Assembly: GCF_946848805.1 (NCBI RefSeq) | Contig: NZ_CAMPFU010000002.1 | Location: 84,501 to 148,500 of the forward strand | Direction of reading: 5' to 3' | DNA length: 64,000 nt | Source of the DNA: Deinococcus sp. Marseille-Q6407 | GTDB taxonomy: Bacteria > Deinococcota > Deinococci > Deinococcales > Deinococcaceae | Shown: positions 37,694-45,293 of the stretch, one piece after another | Layout of the letters: the number at the start of each line of letters is the position of its first letter | How positions within the stretch are numbered: position 1 is the first letter of the stretch | Notes under the pieces: model-generated | Told to the model about the DNA's origin: nothing | The model's input: only the letters and a program-made list of their open reading frames with translations | Database searches by the model: none | Made by a program: the position numbers and the translations under genes

Positions 37694-39973
37694 ATGTTAA
37701 CTGCCCGCTGGCGTTCCCGACTGGTTCTGGCCGGTCTTTTTCCTGCGCTTCTGCTGGGGTGCCGGCAGGCGGCCGCTCCGCTGAGTGACGGCTGCGGCGG
37801 CTGCATGACGCCGGCAGCCGGCGAGGTCACGCTGGACCTGGGCTACGCTGAAAGCGGCCAGATTGACAAAGCTTTCAGCGGCAACTGGCAGATTGAGAAG
37901 GTGCCGGTCTGGCTCAAGCCGAGCAGTTTTGCCGGAAGCGCTGGCACCCCGCTGTCGCTGCGGGTGCAGGCTGACCGCAACGTGGGCATACAGCCCACTG
38001 CCGCCGAACCGCAGCTGAGCGACGTGATTAAGGTACGCTGGCAGGCTCCGGGCAGCGCGACGTGGGTTACCTCGCGCTGGCCGGTGCAGGCCCGGCGTTA
38101 CTCGCTGAGTGGGCAGATCCGGTGGCCGGCCGTGACCGGCGCCGACGCTCTGGTGCAGGCTGGAACGGTGCAGCCGGCCGCAGCTGGGCCGGCCCGTCAG
38201 GTCATCGTGAAATACCGCTCGGCGGCGGTGGCGCAGGCAGTCGGCGCCCGGCTGGGTCAGGGCGCTGGACAGGCTGGAAGTGCCGAACAGGCCGGGGCCC
38301 AGTCGCTGACGCCGGACACCGCCGGCTCGGCGCGGCAGCTGTCGGCGCAGTCGCTGCAGCGCTGGCAGCGGGCCGGGGCCGCGCAGCCGGTGGCGCGGCT
38401 GGGTGCTCAGACCCTGCTGGCACGCCCGGCCGACCCGCAGGCCCTCCTGACGGCCCTGCAGCAGGACCCGGCGGTGGAATACGCCGTGCTGAGCGCCCCG
38501 CTGAGCACGCAGCAGGTGGATGGGCCAGCTATCCAGCCAGCGGGTATGCAGCCGGCAGGTACACAGGCGGAAGGCACCCAACCAGCCGGCACCCAGACGA
38601 ATGCTCTGGCGCAGCCGGTAATCCCCACCGACCAGTACGCGTCGCTGCAATGGGCTTACCGGACGCTGGGCTACGGCGCTGTCTGGCGCGACATGGAAGC
38701 CGGCGGCTACACCCGCCCGGTCACGGTGGCGGTGCTGGACACCGGGGTGCGCTACGACCACCCTGACCTGCAGGGCCAGCCGCTGACCCCGGCTGAAGGT
38801 GCCCTGGACGTGCTGGACTTTACCCCCGCTGCCGAGGGACAGGCTGGCTACGACAACGGCGACGGTGACGGCCCGGACCGCGATCCTACCGACCCGGCCG
38901 CCCCGCGCCGCACCGACCACAGCCACGGCACCCACGTCAGCGGCATCATCGCGGCCCGCTGGGGTGAACAGGCGGTTGCTAACTCCAAATGGAGCACCAG
39001 TGGGGTGGTGGGTGCCGCCTACCGCGCGCCGGTCAAGATTTTGCCGGTGCGGGTGATTGACGCTGCCGGGAATACGGACGTGGCCCAGGTGGCCGCCGGC
39101 CTGCGCTACGCGGTGGGTCAGCCGGTGACGCTGGGCGGGCAGACTTTCCAGAATCCGGCCCCGGCTCAGGTCATTAACCTCAGTCTGGGTGGGCCGATCA
39201 GCGCCGCAGAAGCCCGGCCTCTGTGCGACGCGGTGGCTGAAGCCCGCGCTGCCGGCGCTGTGGTGGTCGCGGCAGCCGGCAATTACTATTCTTCCTCGCA
39301 GGTGTATCCGGCTGCCTGTCCCGGCGCGGTGGCGGTGGGCAGTGTGACCCTTTCGGGCGCCTCGGCGCCGCGCCACTCCGAGTTTTCCGATCATTACGCT
39401 GAAGTGCGCCTCAGCGCGCCGGGCGGCACGGCAGAGGGCACCACCTACAACGGCGGCCGGCTGAACGACAAACCCGCGCCCGACCAGATCTTCTCCACCG
39501 ACTGGGACTATGCCAAAAACGAGCCGCGCTACGCCTACCAGGCCGGCACCTCGCAGGCGGCGCCGCAGGTGAGCGCGCTGGCCGCCCTGCTGCTGTCTAA
39601 GGGCGTCACCCACGGCCCTGAGGACACCGAAGCCCGGATGTTCGATACCGCCACCGACCTGGGTCCGGCCGGCCGCGACGAGTATTTCGGCTACGGCATG
39701 ATCAACCCTGCCGCCGCCCTGGAGGCCCCCGCCGTCAGCCGCGCAGCCGGGTTCTCGCTGCAGTCGGACCGGGGCCAGAGCTACCAGCCGGCGCTGGACG
39801 AGCAAGGCCGCTTTACCGCCTATCTGGGCACCGGCACCTATGTCCTGCGGGCCGGGCACGACTTCAACGGCAACGGCGTGGCCGGCGAATACGGTGAAGG
39901 CGGCGTGAACACTTCCGCCACTCTGAGTGCCGAGCAGCCTGAGGTGCAGCTGAGTCCCCTGCAGGTGCGCTGA
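37694..39973 (+). CDS. Subtilisin-like serine protease (S8), lipoprotein
   Basis: The 759-residue secreted protease has a lipoprotein signal with lipobox LLLGC and the S8 catalytic triad D349 (VAVLDTGVRYDHPDL), H411 (HSHGTHVSGI) and S620 (AGTSQAAP), with the oxyanion Asn region VVVAAAGNYY. The N-terminal 300 residues form a pro- or accessory region with a beta domain and a Gln/Ala-rich linker. A C-terminal beta domain follows the catalytic core. The ATG at 37694, preceded by GAAGGG, gives a proper signal peptide; an ATG at 37634 overlapping the previous stop would add 20 residues before it. Confidence 0.88.
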   Translation: MLTARWRSRLVLAGLFPALLLGCRQAAAPLSDGCGGCMTPAAGEVTLDLGYAESGQIDKAFSGNWQIEKVPVWLKPSSFAGSAGTPLSLRVQADRNVGIQPTAAEPQLSDVIKVRWQAPGSATWVTSRWPVQARRYSLSGQIRWPAVTGADALVQAGTVQPAAAGPARQVIVKYRSAAVAQAVGARLGQGAGQAGSAEQAGAQSLTPDTAGSARQLSAQSLQRWQRAGAAQPVARLGAQTLLARPADPQALLTALQQDPAVEYAVLSAPLSTQQVDGPAIQPAGMQPAGTQAEGTQPAGTQTNALAQPVIPTDQYASLQWAYRTLGYGAVWRDMEAGGYTRPVTVAVLDTGVRYDHPDLQGQPLTPAEGALDVLDFTPAAEGQAGYDNGDGDGPDRDPTDPAAPRRTDHSHGTHVSGIIAARWGEQAVANSKWSTSGVVGAAYRAPVKILPVRVIDAAGNTDVAQVAAGLRYAVGQPVTLGGQTFQNPAPAQVINLSLGGPISAAEARPLCDAVAEARAAGAVVVAAAGNYYSSSQVYPAACPGAVAVGSVTLSGASAPRHSEFSDHYAEVRLSAPGGTAEGTTYNGGRLNDKPAPDQIFSTDWDYAKNEPRYAYQAGTSQAAPQVSALAALLLSKGVTHGPEDTEARMFDTATDLGPAGRDEYFGYGMINPAAALEAPAVSRAAGFSLQSDRGQSYQPALDEQGRFTAYLGTGTYVLRAGHDFNGNGVAGEYGEGGVNTSATLSAEQPEVQLSPLQVR
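38531..38596 (+). repeat. Pentapeptide (15-nt) tandem repeat in the subtilase linker
   Basis: About 4.4 copies of a xQPAG/TQxxG unit lie just before the catalytic domain of the subtilase. It is a flexible linker of the kind that changes length by slippage. Confidence 0.7.
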
Positions 39974-40068
39974 GGGCGCGGAGAAGGCCGGCTGCTGCCT
40001 CTTTGCGCGTCCTCGCCTTGTTCTGCCAGCGTTCATCTGGCCGTCAGCCTCTGCCGGAGGTACTGCGC

Positions 40069-40074
40069 TAGCCT
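40069..40074 (+). promoter_or_regulatory. Leaderless -10 box TAGCCT
   Basis: TAGCCT lies 7 nt before the ATG of the kinase gene at 40082. Confidence 0.6.
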
Positions 40075-40081
40075 GTGAGAC

Positions 40082-40942
40082 ATGGCGCTGGCGGGCAGAC
40101 AGCTCGAAGGTGGAATCCGGCTGGTGCGGCCGGTGGGTAACGGTTCGCACTCGGTGGCCTATCTAGCGGTCACGGCCAGTGGGCAGCCGTGTACGGTCAA
40201 GCTGTTTCAGCCGCAGCTGCTGGACCATGCCCAGCGCGAGCTGGAAGTCGGTAGCCGTTTCCGGCACCCCCGGCTCTCGCGGGTGGGCCGGCTGACCTGG
40301 CTGGACGATTACCCCGCGCTGGTCATGAGCTGGGTGCCGGGCGAGACGCTGCTGGCCCATTACCGCCGCCGCCCGGCGCTGCGCTGCGAGCCCTACGCTT
40401 ACCTGACCACCCTGGCCGATGTGCTGGACGGCCTGGATCACATGCACCAGTTAGGGATGCTGCACCGTGACGTGAAACCCGACAATATTCTGGTGCAGCC
40501 GTCTGGGCGGGCGATTCTGGTGGATTACGACCTCAGCGGGCCGCTGGACGAACCGCTGCACGCCCGGGTGGGCACGCCTGCCTTTCAGAGCCCCGAGGCC
40601 CAGGCTGGCGGCGAACTGGGCACGGCCAGCGACCTGTATGGCGTTGGCCTGCTGCTGTACTGGGGGCTCTGGGGCGCCCTGCCCGAGCCAGACCCCGACA
40701 CGGACATCCTTGATCTGGATGCTTTAGCTCCTGAGGCAGAACTCTCCAGTGGCAGCTCTGATGTCTGCCCTGAGCCCTTCTTCCAGGCAGAAGCACAAAC
40801 CCTGATTCGGCAGCTGCTGCAGCCCCGCGCCCAGGGCCGCCCGGCTTCAGCCGCAGCGGTGCGCGGTGAACTGTTGAACTGGCGTGAGGAGTTGCCAGCG
40901 CCGGCCGCTCAGCCAGCGCCCCCGCTGCGGCTGGACCGCTGA
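40082..40942 (+). CDS. Hanks-type Ser/Thr protein kinase, soluble
   Basis: The 286-residue protein is a single kinase domain without a membrane segment. Seen are the Gly-rich loop VGNGSHSVAY, the ATP lysine K40 (CTVKLF), the catalytic loop HRDVKPDN (H128, D130) and the metal-binding segment DYDLSG in place of the usual DFG (D148 kept). The APE motif reads SPE. These changes leave the key Lys and Asp residues, so activity is plausible. It lacks a sensor domain, unlike the PASTA protein at 45294. The ATG follows TAGCCT by 7 nt. Confidence 0.87.
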   Translation: MALAGRQLEGGIRLVRPVGNGSHSVAYLAVTASGQPCTVKLFQPQLLDHAQRELEVGSRFRHPRLSRVGRLTWLDDYPALVMSWVPGETLLAHYRRRPALRCEPYAYLTTLADVLDGLDHMHQLGMLHRDVKPDNILVQPSGRAILVDYDLSGPLDEPLHARVGTPAFQSPEAQAGGELGTASDLYGVGLLLYWGLWGALPEPDPDTDILDLDALAPEAELSSGSSDVCPEPFFQAEAQTLIRQLLQPRAQGRPASAAAVRGELLNWREELPAPAAQPAPPLRLDR

Positions 40943-40972
40943 GCGGGGGCGGCCCTGACCTGGGGTTGGGGT

Positions 40973-42157
40973 TTAGGGCTGCGGCACGTCGGCGCCCAAG
41001 CGAATCACCAGGTCGCTGCCGTCCGGGTTGGGCGTAGGGTCAGCCTCCCCGAAACCCAGCCGGCGCTGGACCTGTGCAGCCTCTGGTCCCTGGAACTGCG
41101 TCACTGGCACTGTTCCCTCGCCGTTGCCCACGTTGACCCGGCTGAACCCCTGACCTCTTAGTTGCTCGGCCAGCCGCCCGGCACTGCCTGCAGGCGCGCC
41201 CACGTTCAGAATGGTGATGCTCATATCGGTGTTGAGGCTGGCGGCCGGTGCCGCGTCGCCGCCGCTGCTGCTCTGCGCCCGGCCCGACCCTTCGCCGGAA
41301 AATTCCTGCGCGATCAGTTCTTCCAGCGCCGGCCGGTCCACCGCCCAGGTGCCGTGGGCACCAAAATTGCCTGGCACCAGGTAGGTGTTCACCTTGGGGC
41401 CATGCAGCGCGGCCGCCAGGAGAGCCCCTACCTCGTCGCGGCGCAGGTTGGATTTGGTGTTGGCGTTCAGTGCCCCGGCCACCACTGGCCAGCGCCACCA
41501 GTTCAGCGGGCGCTTCATCTGGTCCGAGAAGGCGGCCACGAACTGCTGCTGCCGGGCCACCCGCCCGATATCGCCCAGGCGGTCCTTGCGGAAGCGCAAA
41601 AACCCTTCCATCTGCTCACCGTTCAGCTGCTGGGTACCCGGCTGCAGGTTGATGTGCAGTTTGCCGGCATCGTCGTCGTAGCGCATCGGCTGTTTGACCT
41701 CCACCGTCACGCCGCCGGCGGCGTCGGTCATGGCGCGGGCCGCGTGCAGCGAGAGCAGGGCGTAGCCGTCCACCGTCAGGCCGGTCAGGTCGCCCACCGT
41801 CTCCATCAGCAGTTCGGGGCCGCCGCGTGGGTTGCTGGCGTTGATCTTGCTCATGCCCACGCCGGGAATCTCCACCCAGGAATCGCGCGGCACCGACAAC
41901 AGCTTGACTCGGCCGTCCGGGTAAACTTGCGCCAGCATGATGGTGTCGGTCAGGCCGCTGAAGTCCTCGGGAGCGGCCGGGTAGGGCCACACCGCGCTGG
42001 GCGGGTACTTGGGGGTCACACCGGCCAGCAGAATATTCAGCGGGTGGTCGGCTGGCCTGGGCACCGCGCCGTAACGGGCCAGTGCCGGAGCCGCCGGGGC
42101 CAGCAGCGCCAGAAAAGCGGCCAGAAGCAGGCCAGGGACAATGAAACTCACACGCAC
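40973..42157 (-). CDS. LytR-CpsA-Psr (LCP) family protein with LytR_C domain
   Basis: LCP enzymes attach glycopolymers from lipid carriers to the cell wall. The 394-residue protein has a signal/anchor segment, then an LCP core with SVPRDSWVEIPGVGMSKINAS (conserved Arg and Asp for pyrophosphate and Mg) and a late FLRFRKD...GDIGRVARQQQF stretch, and a C-terminal LytR_C-like domain (ITILNVGAPAGSAGRLAEQL). It acts outside the membrane. The start is a GTG at 42155-42157, 7 nt after TACACT. It is convergent with the kinase gene. Confidence 0.88.
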   Translation of the reverse strand: MRVSFIVPGLLLAAFLALLAPAAPALARYGAVPRPADHPLNILLAGVTPKYPPSAVWPYPAAPEDFSGLTDTIMLAQVYPDGRVKLLSVPRDSWVEIPGVGMSKINASNPRGGPELLMETVGDLTGLTVDGYALLSLHAARAMTDAAGGVTVEVKQPMRYDDDAGKLHINLQPGTQQLNGEQMEGFLRFRKDRLGDIGRVARQQQFVAAFSDQMKRPLNWWRWPVVAGALNANTKSNLRRDEVGALLAAALHGPKVNTYLVPGNFGAHGTWAVDRPALEELIAQEFSGEGSGRAQSSSGGDAAPAASLNTDMSITILNVGAPAGSAGRLAEQLRGQGFSRVNVGNGEGTVPVTQFQGPEAAQVQRRLGFGEADPTPNPDGSDLVIRLGADVPQP

Positions 42158-42164
42158 GTCACGC

Positions 42165-42170
42165 AGTGTA
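42165..42170 (-). promoter_or_regulatory. Leaderless -10 box TACACT
   Basis: TACACT on the minus strand lies 7 nt before the GTG of the LCP gene. Confidence 0.55.
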
Positions 42171-42258
42171 GAGCGCGGGCGCGTGAGAAACGGCGTTCCC
42201 GCCGGCGTGTCTTCAGCGCCGCCCGCCTCCGGCTGCAGCCGGAATCAGATGAACAGCG

Positions 42259-42402
42259 TCAGATGAACAGCGGTGTCTCGCTGTCGTCCTGACCCGGCAG
42301 GCCCCGGCGGGCGTCAAAGTACGTCGCAGCAACGAGGCCCAGGGCTGCGCCCAGGGTGACCAGGACGATGATCCGGGGCAGGCTGAATTTGTGGGCTTGC
42401 AT
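42259..42402 (-). CDS. 47-residue membrane microprotein
   Basis: This short frame codes for a basic N-terminus, a hydrophobic segment (IIVLVTLGAALGLVAATYF) and a polar acidic tail, so a single-pass membrane protein is likely. TATTCT lies exactly 6 nt before its ATG, the same arrangement as at many genes here. It sits between the LCP gene and the MFS gene, all on the minus strand. Function unknown. Confidence 0.6.
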   Translation of the reverse strand: MQAHKFSLPRIIVLVTLGAALGLVAATYFDARRGLPGQDDSETPLFI

Positions 42403-42408
42403 GGCCCC

Positions 42409-42414
42409 AGAATA
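42409..42414 (-). promoter_or_regulatory. Leaderless -10 box TATTCT
   Basis: TATTCT on the minus strand lies 6 nt before the ATG of the 47-residue ORF. Confidence 0.55.
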
Positions 42415-42445
42415 CATCCGGGGGCACATTTGGACCAGCCGACGT

Positions 42446-43927
42446 TTATGGTGCCTGGGAACCGCTCGTTTCAGAACTGTTTGCTTCAGGGTTGAGTGCC
42501 CCGGGCGCCGGCGCTCCGGGCCGTGAGAGCGAGCGCGGCAGCCGCCCCCACAGCGCTATCAGGCTGAGGCCCCCCAGGGCGGCGACCACGCTCAGGCCCC
42601 AGTGCGGGCCCAGGGGACCGCTTTTGCCGATCATGTAACTGACGAACAGCGCGCTGATCGGGCCCATGCCGGTCAGCACGAAGGAATAGAGGCTCATGAC
42701 CCGCCCCCGCAGCTGGTCGGGGATAATCAGCTGCACCGTGCTGTTGGCGCTGACCAGAAAGCTCAGCATGCCAAAGCCGGCCAGCACCAGCACCGGCAGC
42801 CCCAGCTGTGGCCCCGGCACCCAGGCGAACGCTGCTGTGGCGGCCACCACGATCACGGCGCCCAGCCGCAGAAAGCGCACCGGGTTGGGCTTGCTGGCCT
42901 GATAAAGTGCCCCGCCCACGGCGCCCAGACCGAACACAGCGCTCATCAGCCCGAAGGCCGCTTCCCGTGCCCCAAAGACCTCGCGGGTAAAGTACGGAAT
43001 CATGATGTTGAAGTTGATGACGGTCAGGCTGAGCAGCCCCACCAGCCACATCACGCTGGAGACGTCACGGTTGCCGCGCACGTAGCGCAGCCCGTCACCG
43101 ATCTGTTCCAGCATGCTGCCGCGCGGTGCCGTCTCACGCGGCGGAAAGGGCATGGTGGCGATCACGTACATCACCAGGAAAAAGGAAGCCACGTTCAGGT
43201 AGTAGGGCAGGGCCAGCCGCGACAGGGCGTTGGGGTTGCCGCCGGCCAGCAGCGCCACCCCGGCCGCCACCACGATGCCGAACAGCGCCTGCCCGGTGGT
43301 GCGGCTGACATTGAACGAGAAACTGTTGAGGGCAATGGCGTTGGCCACGCTGCTGCGCGGCACCAGGTCCACCACAGTGCTCTGGCGGGCCGGCATATCG
43401 AAAGCCTGGGCGATACCGTGCACAAAAGCCAGCGCCAGCACCAGCGGCAGCGTGACCACCTGCAGGTGGGTGGTTACGGCCAAGGTGGCGGCCGTGAACA
43501 GAAAACCGGTCTGGGTCAGCAGCAGCACGGTGCGCCGGGGCATCCGGTCCACGATAGCCCCCGCAAACAGCGAGAACAGCAGGCTGGGGGCAAACTGCAC
43601 CGCCGTCACCCAGCCCAGCGCCGCCGAACTGCCGCCGGTCAGCTCCAGCACCAGATACTGCTGCGCCGTGGTCTGCATCCAGGTGCCGATCAGGCTCAGC
43701 AGCTGCGAGAGCCAGTAACGCCGAAACAGGGGATGGGCCAGGGCGCTGAAAGTGCGCCGCAGCCAGCCCATCACGCCACTGCTGCCGCCTTCACCAGAAG
43801 GGGTGCCGGGCGGTGGGGAGCCGGGTGGAGGCGTGGCCGACCCGCCCGGCGCCGGCTGAGCCCCAGCGGCTTGGCCCGCGGTTGCCGGGTCGGTGGCCTC
43901 TCGGTCATCGGGAAGAGATGGAACCAT
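42446..43927 (-). CDS. MFS transporter, EntS-like exporter
   Basis: The 493-residue protein has a Pro/Gly-rich cytosolic N-terminus of about 55 residues and then about 12 membrane helices. The loop motif DRMPRRTVLLLTQ between helices 2 and 3 and the later AFDMPARQSTVVDLVP fit the EntS/MFS_3 exporter group (siderophore or drug export). The substrate is unknown. The ATG follows TAAGCT by 7 nt. The next gene upstream on the same strand is a small hypothetical. Confidence 0.87.
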   Translation of the reverse strand: MVPSLPDDREATDPATAGQAAGAQPAPGGSATPPPGSPPPGTPSGEGGSSGVMGWLRRTFSALAHPLFRRYWLSQLLSLIGTWMQTTAQQYLVLELTGGSSAALGWVTAVQFAPSLLFSLFAGAIVDRMPRRTVLLLTQTGFLFTAATLAVTTHLQVVTLPLVLALAFVHGIAQAFDMPARQSTVVDLVPRSSVANAIALNSFSFNVSRTTGQALFGIVVAAGVALLAGGNPNALSRLALPYYLNVASFFLVMYVIATMPFPPRETAPRGSMLEQIGDGLRYVRGNRDVSSVMWLVGLLSLTVINFNIMIPYFTREVFGAREAAFGLMSAVFGLGAVGGALYQASKPNPVRFLRLGAVIVVAATAAFAWVPGPQLGLPVLVLAGFGMLSFLVSANSTVQLIIPDQLRGRVMSLYSFVLTGMGPISALFVSYMIGKSGPLGPHWGLSVVAALGGLSLIALWGRLPRSLSRPGAPAPGALNPEANSSETSGSQAP

Positions 43928-43934
43928 GCGCTTC

Positions 43935-43940
43935 AGCTTA
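43935..43940 (-). promoter_or_regulatory. Leaderless -10 box TAAGCT
   Basis: TAAGCT on the minus strand lies 7 nt before the MFS gene's ATG. Confidence 0.6.
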
Positions 43941-43986
43941 CGCCCCGCTCCGCTGCCAGCTCAGGAAAAGGCGGCTCAAAGGTAGC

Positions 43987-44304
43987 TCAGGGAAAAGGTG
44001 CCTTGCCCGGCTGCCAGTGGCCCTCTGGCCCACCGGCCCAGTGCCAGGGCCCGCTCTCTTCTTCCCGTCCGTTCTGCGGTGGCCGCAGGGCCAGGGCACG
44101 TGCCACCTCGGCCAGCGGCACTCGCCGGGCAAAGCGGGTCCGGGCGTGCCACTGCCGCAGCGCCCGCTGCTCGGCCTCGCCGTGGAGTCCTCGCAGCGCC
44201 GCACTGGCCCGGTTGACAGCCAGGTCGAACAGCGCCGGTGGAACTTCGCCGGTCAGCAGGTCGGCCGGAGCGCCGGGGGGCAAGTCGGGCGGAGGCAGGG
44301 TCAT
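43987..44304 (-). CDS. Small hypothetical protein
   Basis: The 105-residue product is hydrophilic, with a Pro-rich start, a helical centre (ALFDLAVNRASAALRGLHGEAEQRALRQW, split here by polar turns) and a Gly/Trp-rich tail. No family is recognised. The ATG at 44302-44304 lies 7 nt after TATGCT; the ATG four codons earlier lies inside that box, so the shorter start is preferred. Function unknown. Confidence 0.55.
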   Translation of the reverse strand: MTLPPPDLPPGAPADLLTGEVPPALFDLAVNRASAALRGLHGEAEQRALRQWHARTRFARRVPLAEVARALALRPPQNGREEESGPWHWAGGPEGHWQPGKAPFP

Positions 44305-44311
44305 CAGGCTC

Positions 44312-44317
44312 AGCATA
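44312..44317 (-). promoter_or_regulatory. Leaderless -10 box TATGCT
   Basis: TATGCT on the minus strand lies 7 nt before the ATG at 44304 and contains a decoy ATG. Confidence 0.55.
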
Positions 44318-44421
44318 GGCCCTCTGGGCGCCCGAGCGGGCAAGGGCGGTGCCCGACCCGATCTGCCATCATCTTCCGTTCACAACGCGACCTGTGCCTC
44401 GCTGGGGCAGGGCAGCTGCGC

Positions 44422-44427
44422 TAGGCT
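44422..44427 (+). promoter_or_regulatory. Leaderless -10 box TAGGCT
   Basis: TAGGCT lies 8 nt before the map ATG at 44436. Confidence 0.55.
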
Positions 44428-44435
44428 AGAGCGTT

Positions 44436-45209
44436 ATGAGTGCACTGAGAAGACGAGTTTCCATCAAGCGGCCAAAAGACATCGAAATCATGCGCCGGGC
44501 CGGCGGGCTGGTGGCCGAAACCTTCCGGGTGCTGGACCCTTACATCAAGCCGGGGGCCTCCCTGGCCGAGCTGGACCGCATCGCCGAGGAGCATATCCGT
44601 GCGGCCGGGGCGCTGCCCGCCTACCTGGGCTACGGTCCCAAGTCCAACCCCTTTCCCGGCACCATCTGCGCCAGCGTGAACGAGACGATCTGCCACGGCA
44701 TTCCCGACAGCCGTGAGCTGAGAGACGGCGACATCGTGGGCATGGACATCGGCGTACTGCTGGACGGCTTTTATGGTGACGCCTGCTACACCTACACCGT
44801 AGGCCAGGTAACCCCCGAGGTGCAGGGCCTAGTGGACACCACCCGCGAAGCGATGGACGCCGGCATCGCCACTGTGCGGGCCGGCTCGCGCCTGGGCGAC
44901 ATCGGCGCGGCCATTCAGGAAATTGCCGAGCCGCGCGGTTACTCGGTGGTGGAGGAATACACCGGACACGGCATTGGCCACGACCTGCACGAAGACCCCA
45001 CCGTGTTTCACAAGGGCGTGCGCTACACCGGCATGAAGCTGGAAGAAGGCATGGTCTTTACCATCGAGCCGATGCTGAACCTGGGCACCGCCGAAACCGA
45101 GTTGCTCAGCGACGGCTGGACCGTGGTGACCCGTGACCGCCGGCCCTCGGCGCAGTTCGAGCACACCCTGGTCGTGACCAAGAAGGGCGCCGACCTGCTG
45201 ACTGTCTGA
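44436..45209 (+). CDS. map: Methionine aminopeptidase, type I
   Basis: This enzyme removes the initiator Met from nascent proteins. The 257-residue protein has the pita-bread fold metal ligands in order: D in GMDIGV, D in GFYGDAC, H in GHGIGHDLHE, E in FTIEPML and E in AQFEHT. Length fits type Ia. The ATG follows TAGGCT by 8 nt. The PASTA protein gene starts 85 bases downstream on the same strand with its own promoter box. Confidence 0.95.
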   Translation: MSALRRRVSIKRPKDIEIMRRAGGLVAETFRVLDPYIKPGASLAELDRIAEEHIRAAGALPAYLGYGPKSNPFPGTICASVNETICHGIPDSRELRDGDIVGMDIGVLLDGFYGDACYTYTVGQVTPEVQGLVDTTREAMDAGIATVRAGSRLGDIGAAIQEIAEPRGYSVVEEYTGHGIGHDLHEDPTVFHKGVRYTGMKLEEGMVFTIEPMLNLGTAETELLSDGWTVVTRDRRPSAQFEHTLVVTKKGADLLTV

Positions 45210-45278
45210 GCGGGCCGCTCCCACCGCGCCCGGCCGGTGCCTGCCGCTCCGGCCGGGGGTCTGCCGCCGGGCATGGAG

Positions 45279-45284
45279 TATGCT
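45279..45284 (+). promoter_or_regulatory. Possible leaderless -10 box TATGCT
   Basis: TATGCT lies 9 nt before the ATG at 45294, slightly further than at other sites. Confidence 0.45.
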
Positions 45285-45293
45285 GAGTGCCGA

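Noticed and set aside
38531..38596. Short direct repeats as a CRISPR-like array
   Set aside because: The units are 15 nt, contiguous, in frame and code for a Pro/Gln linker of the subtilase.
42602..44716. 704-codon + strand frame spanning the MFS gene and into map
   Set aside because: It is His/Gln/Arg-rich with no domain and runs antisense to a clear MFS transporter and out of frame with map.
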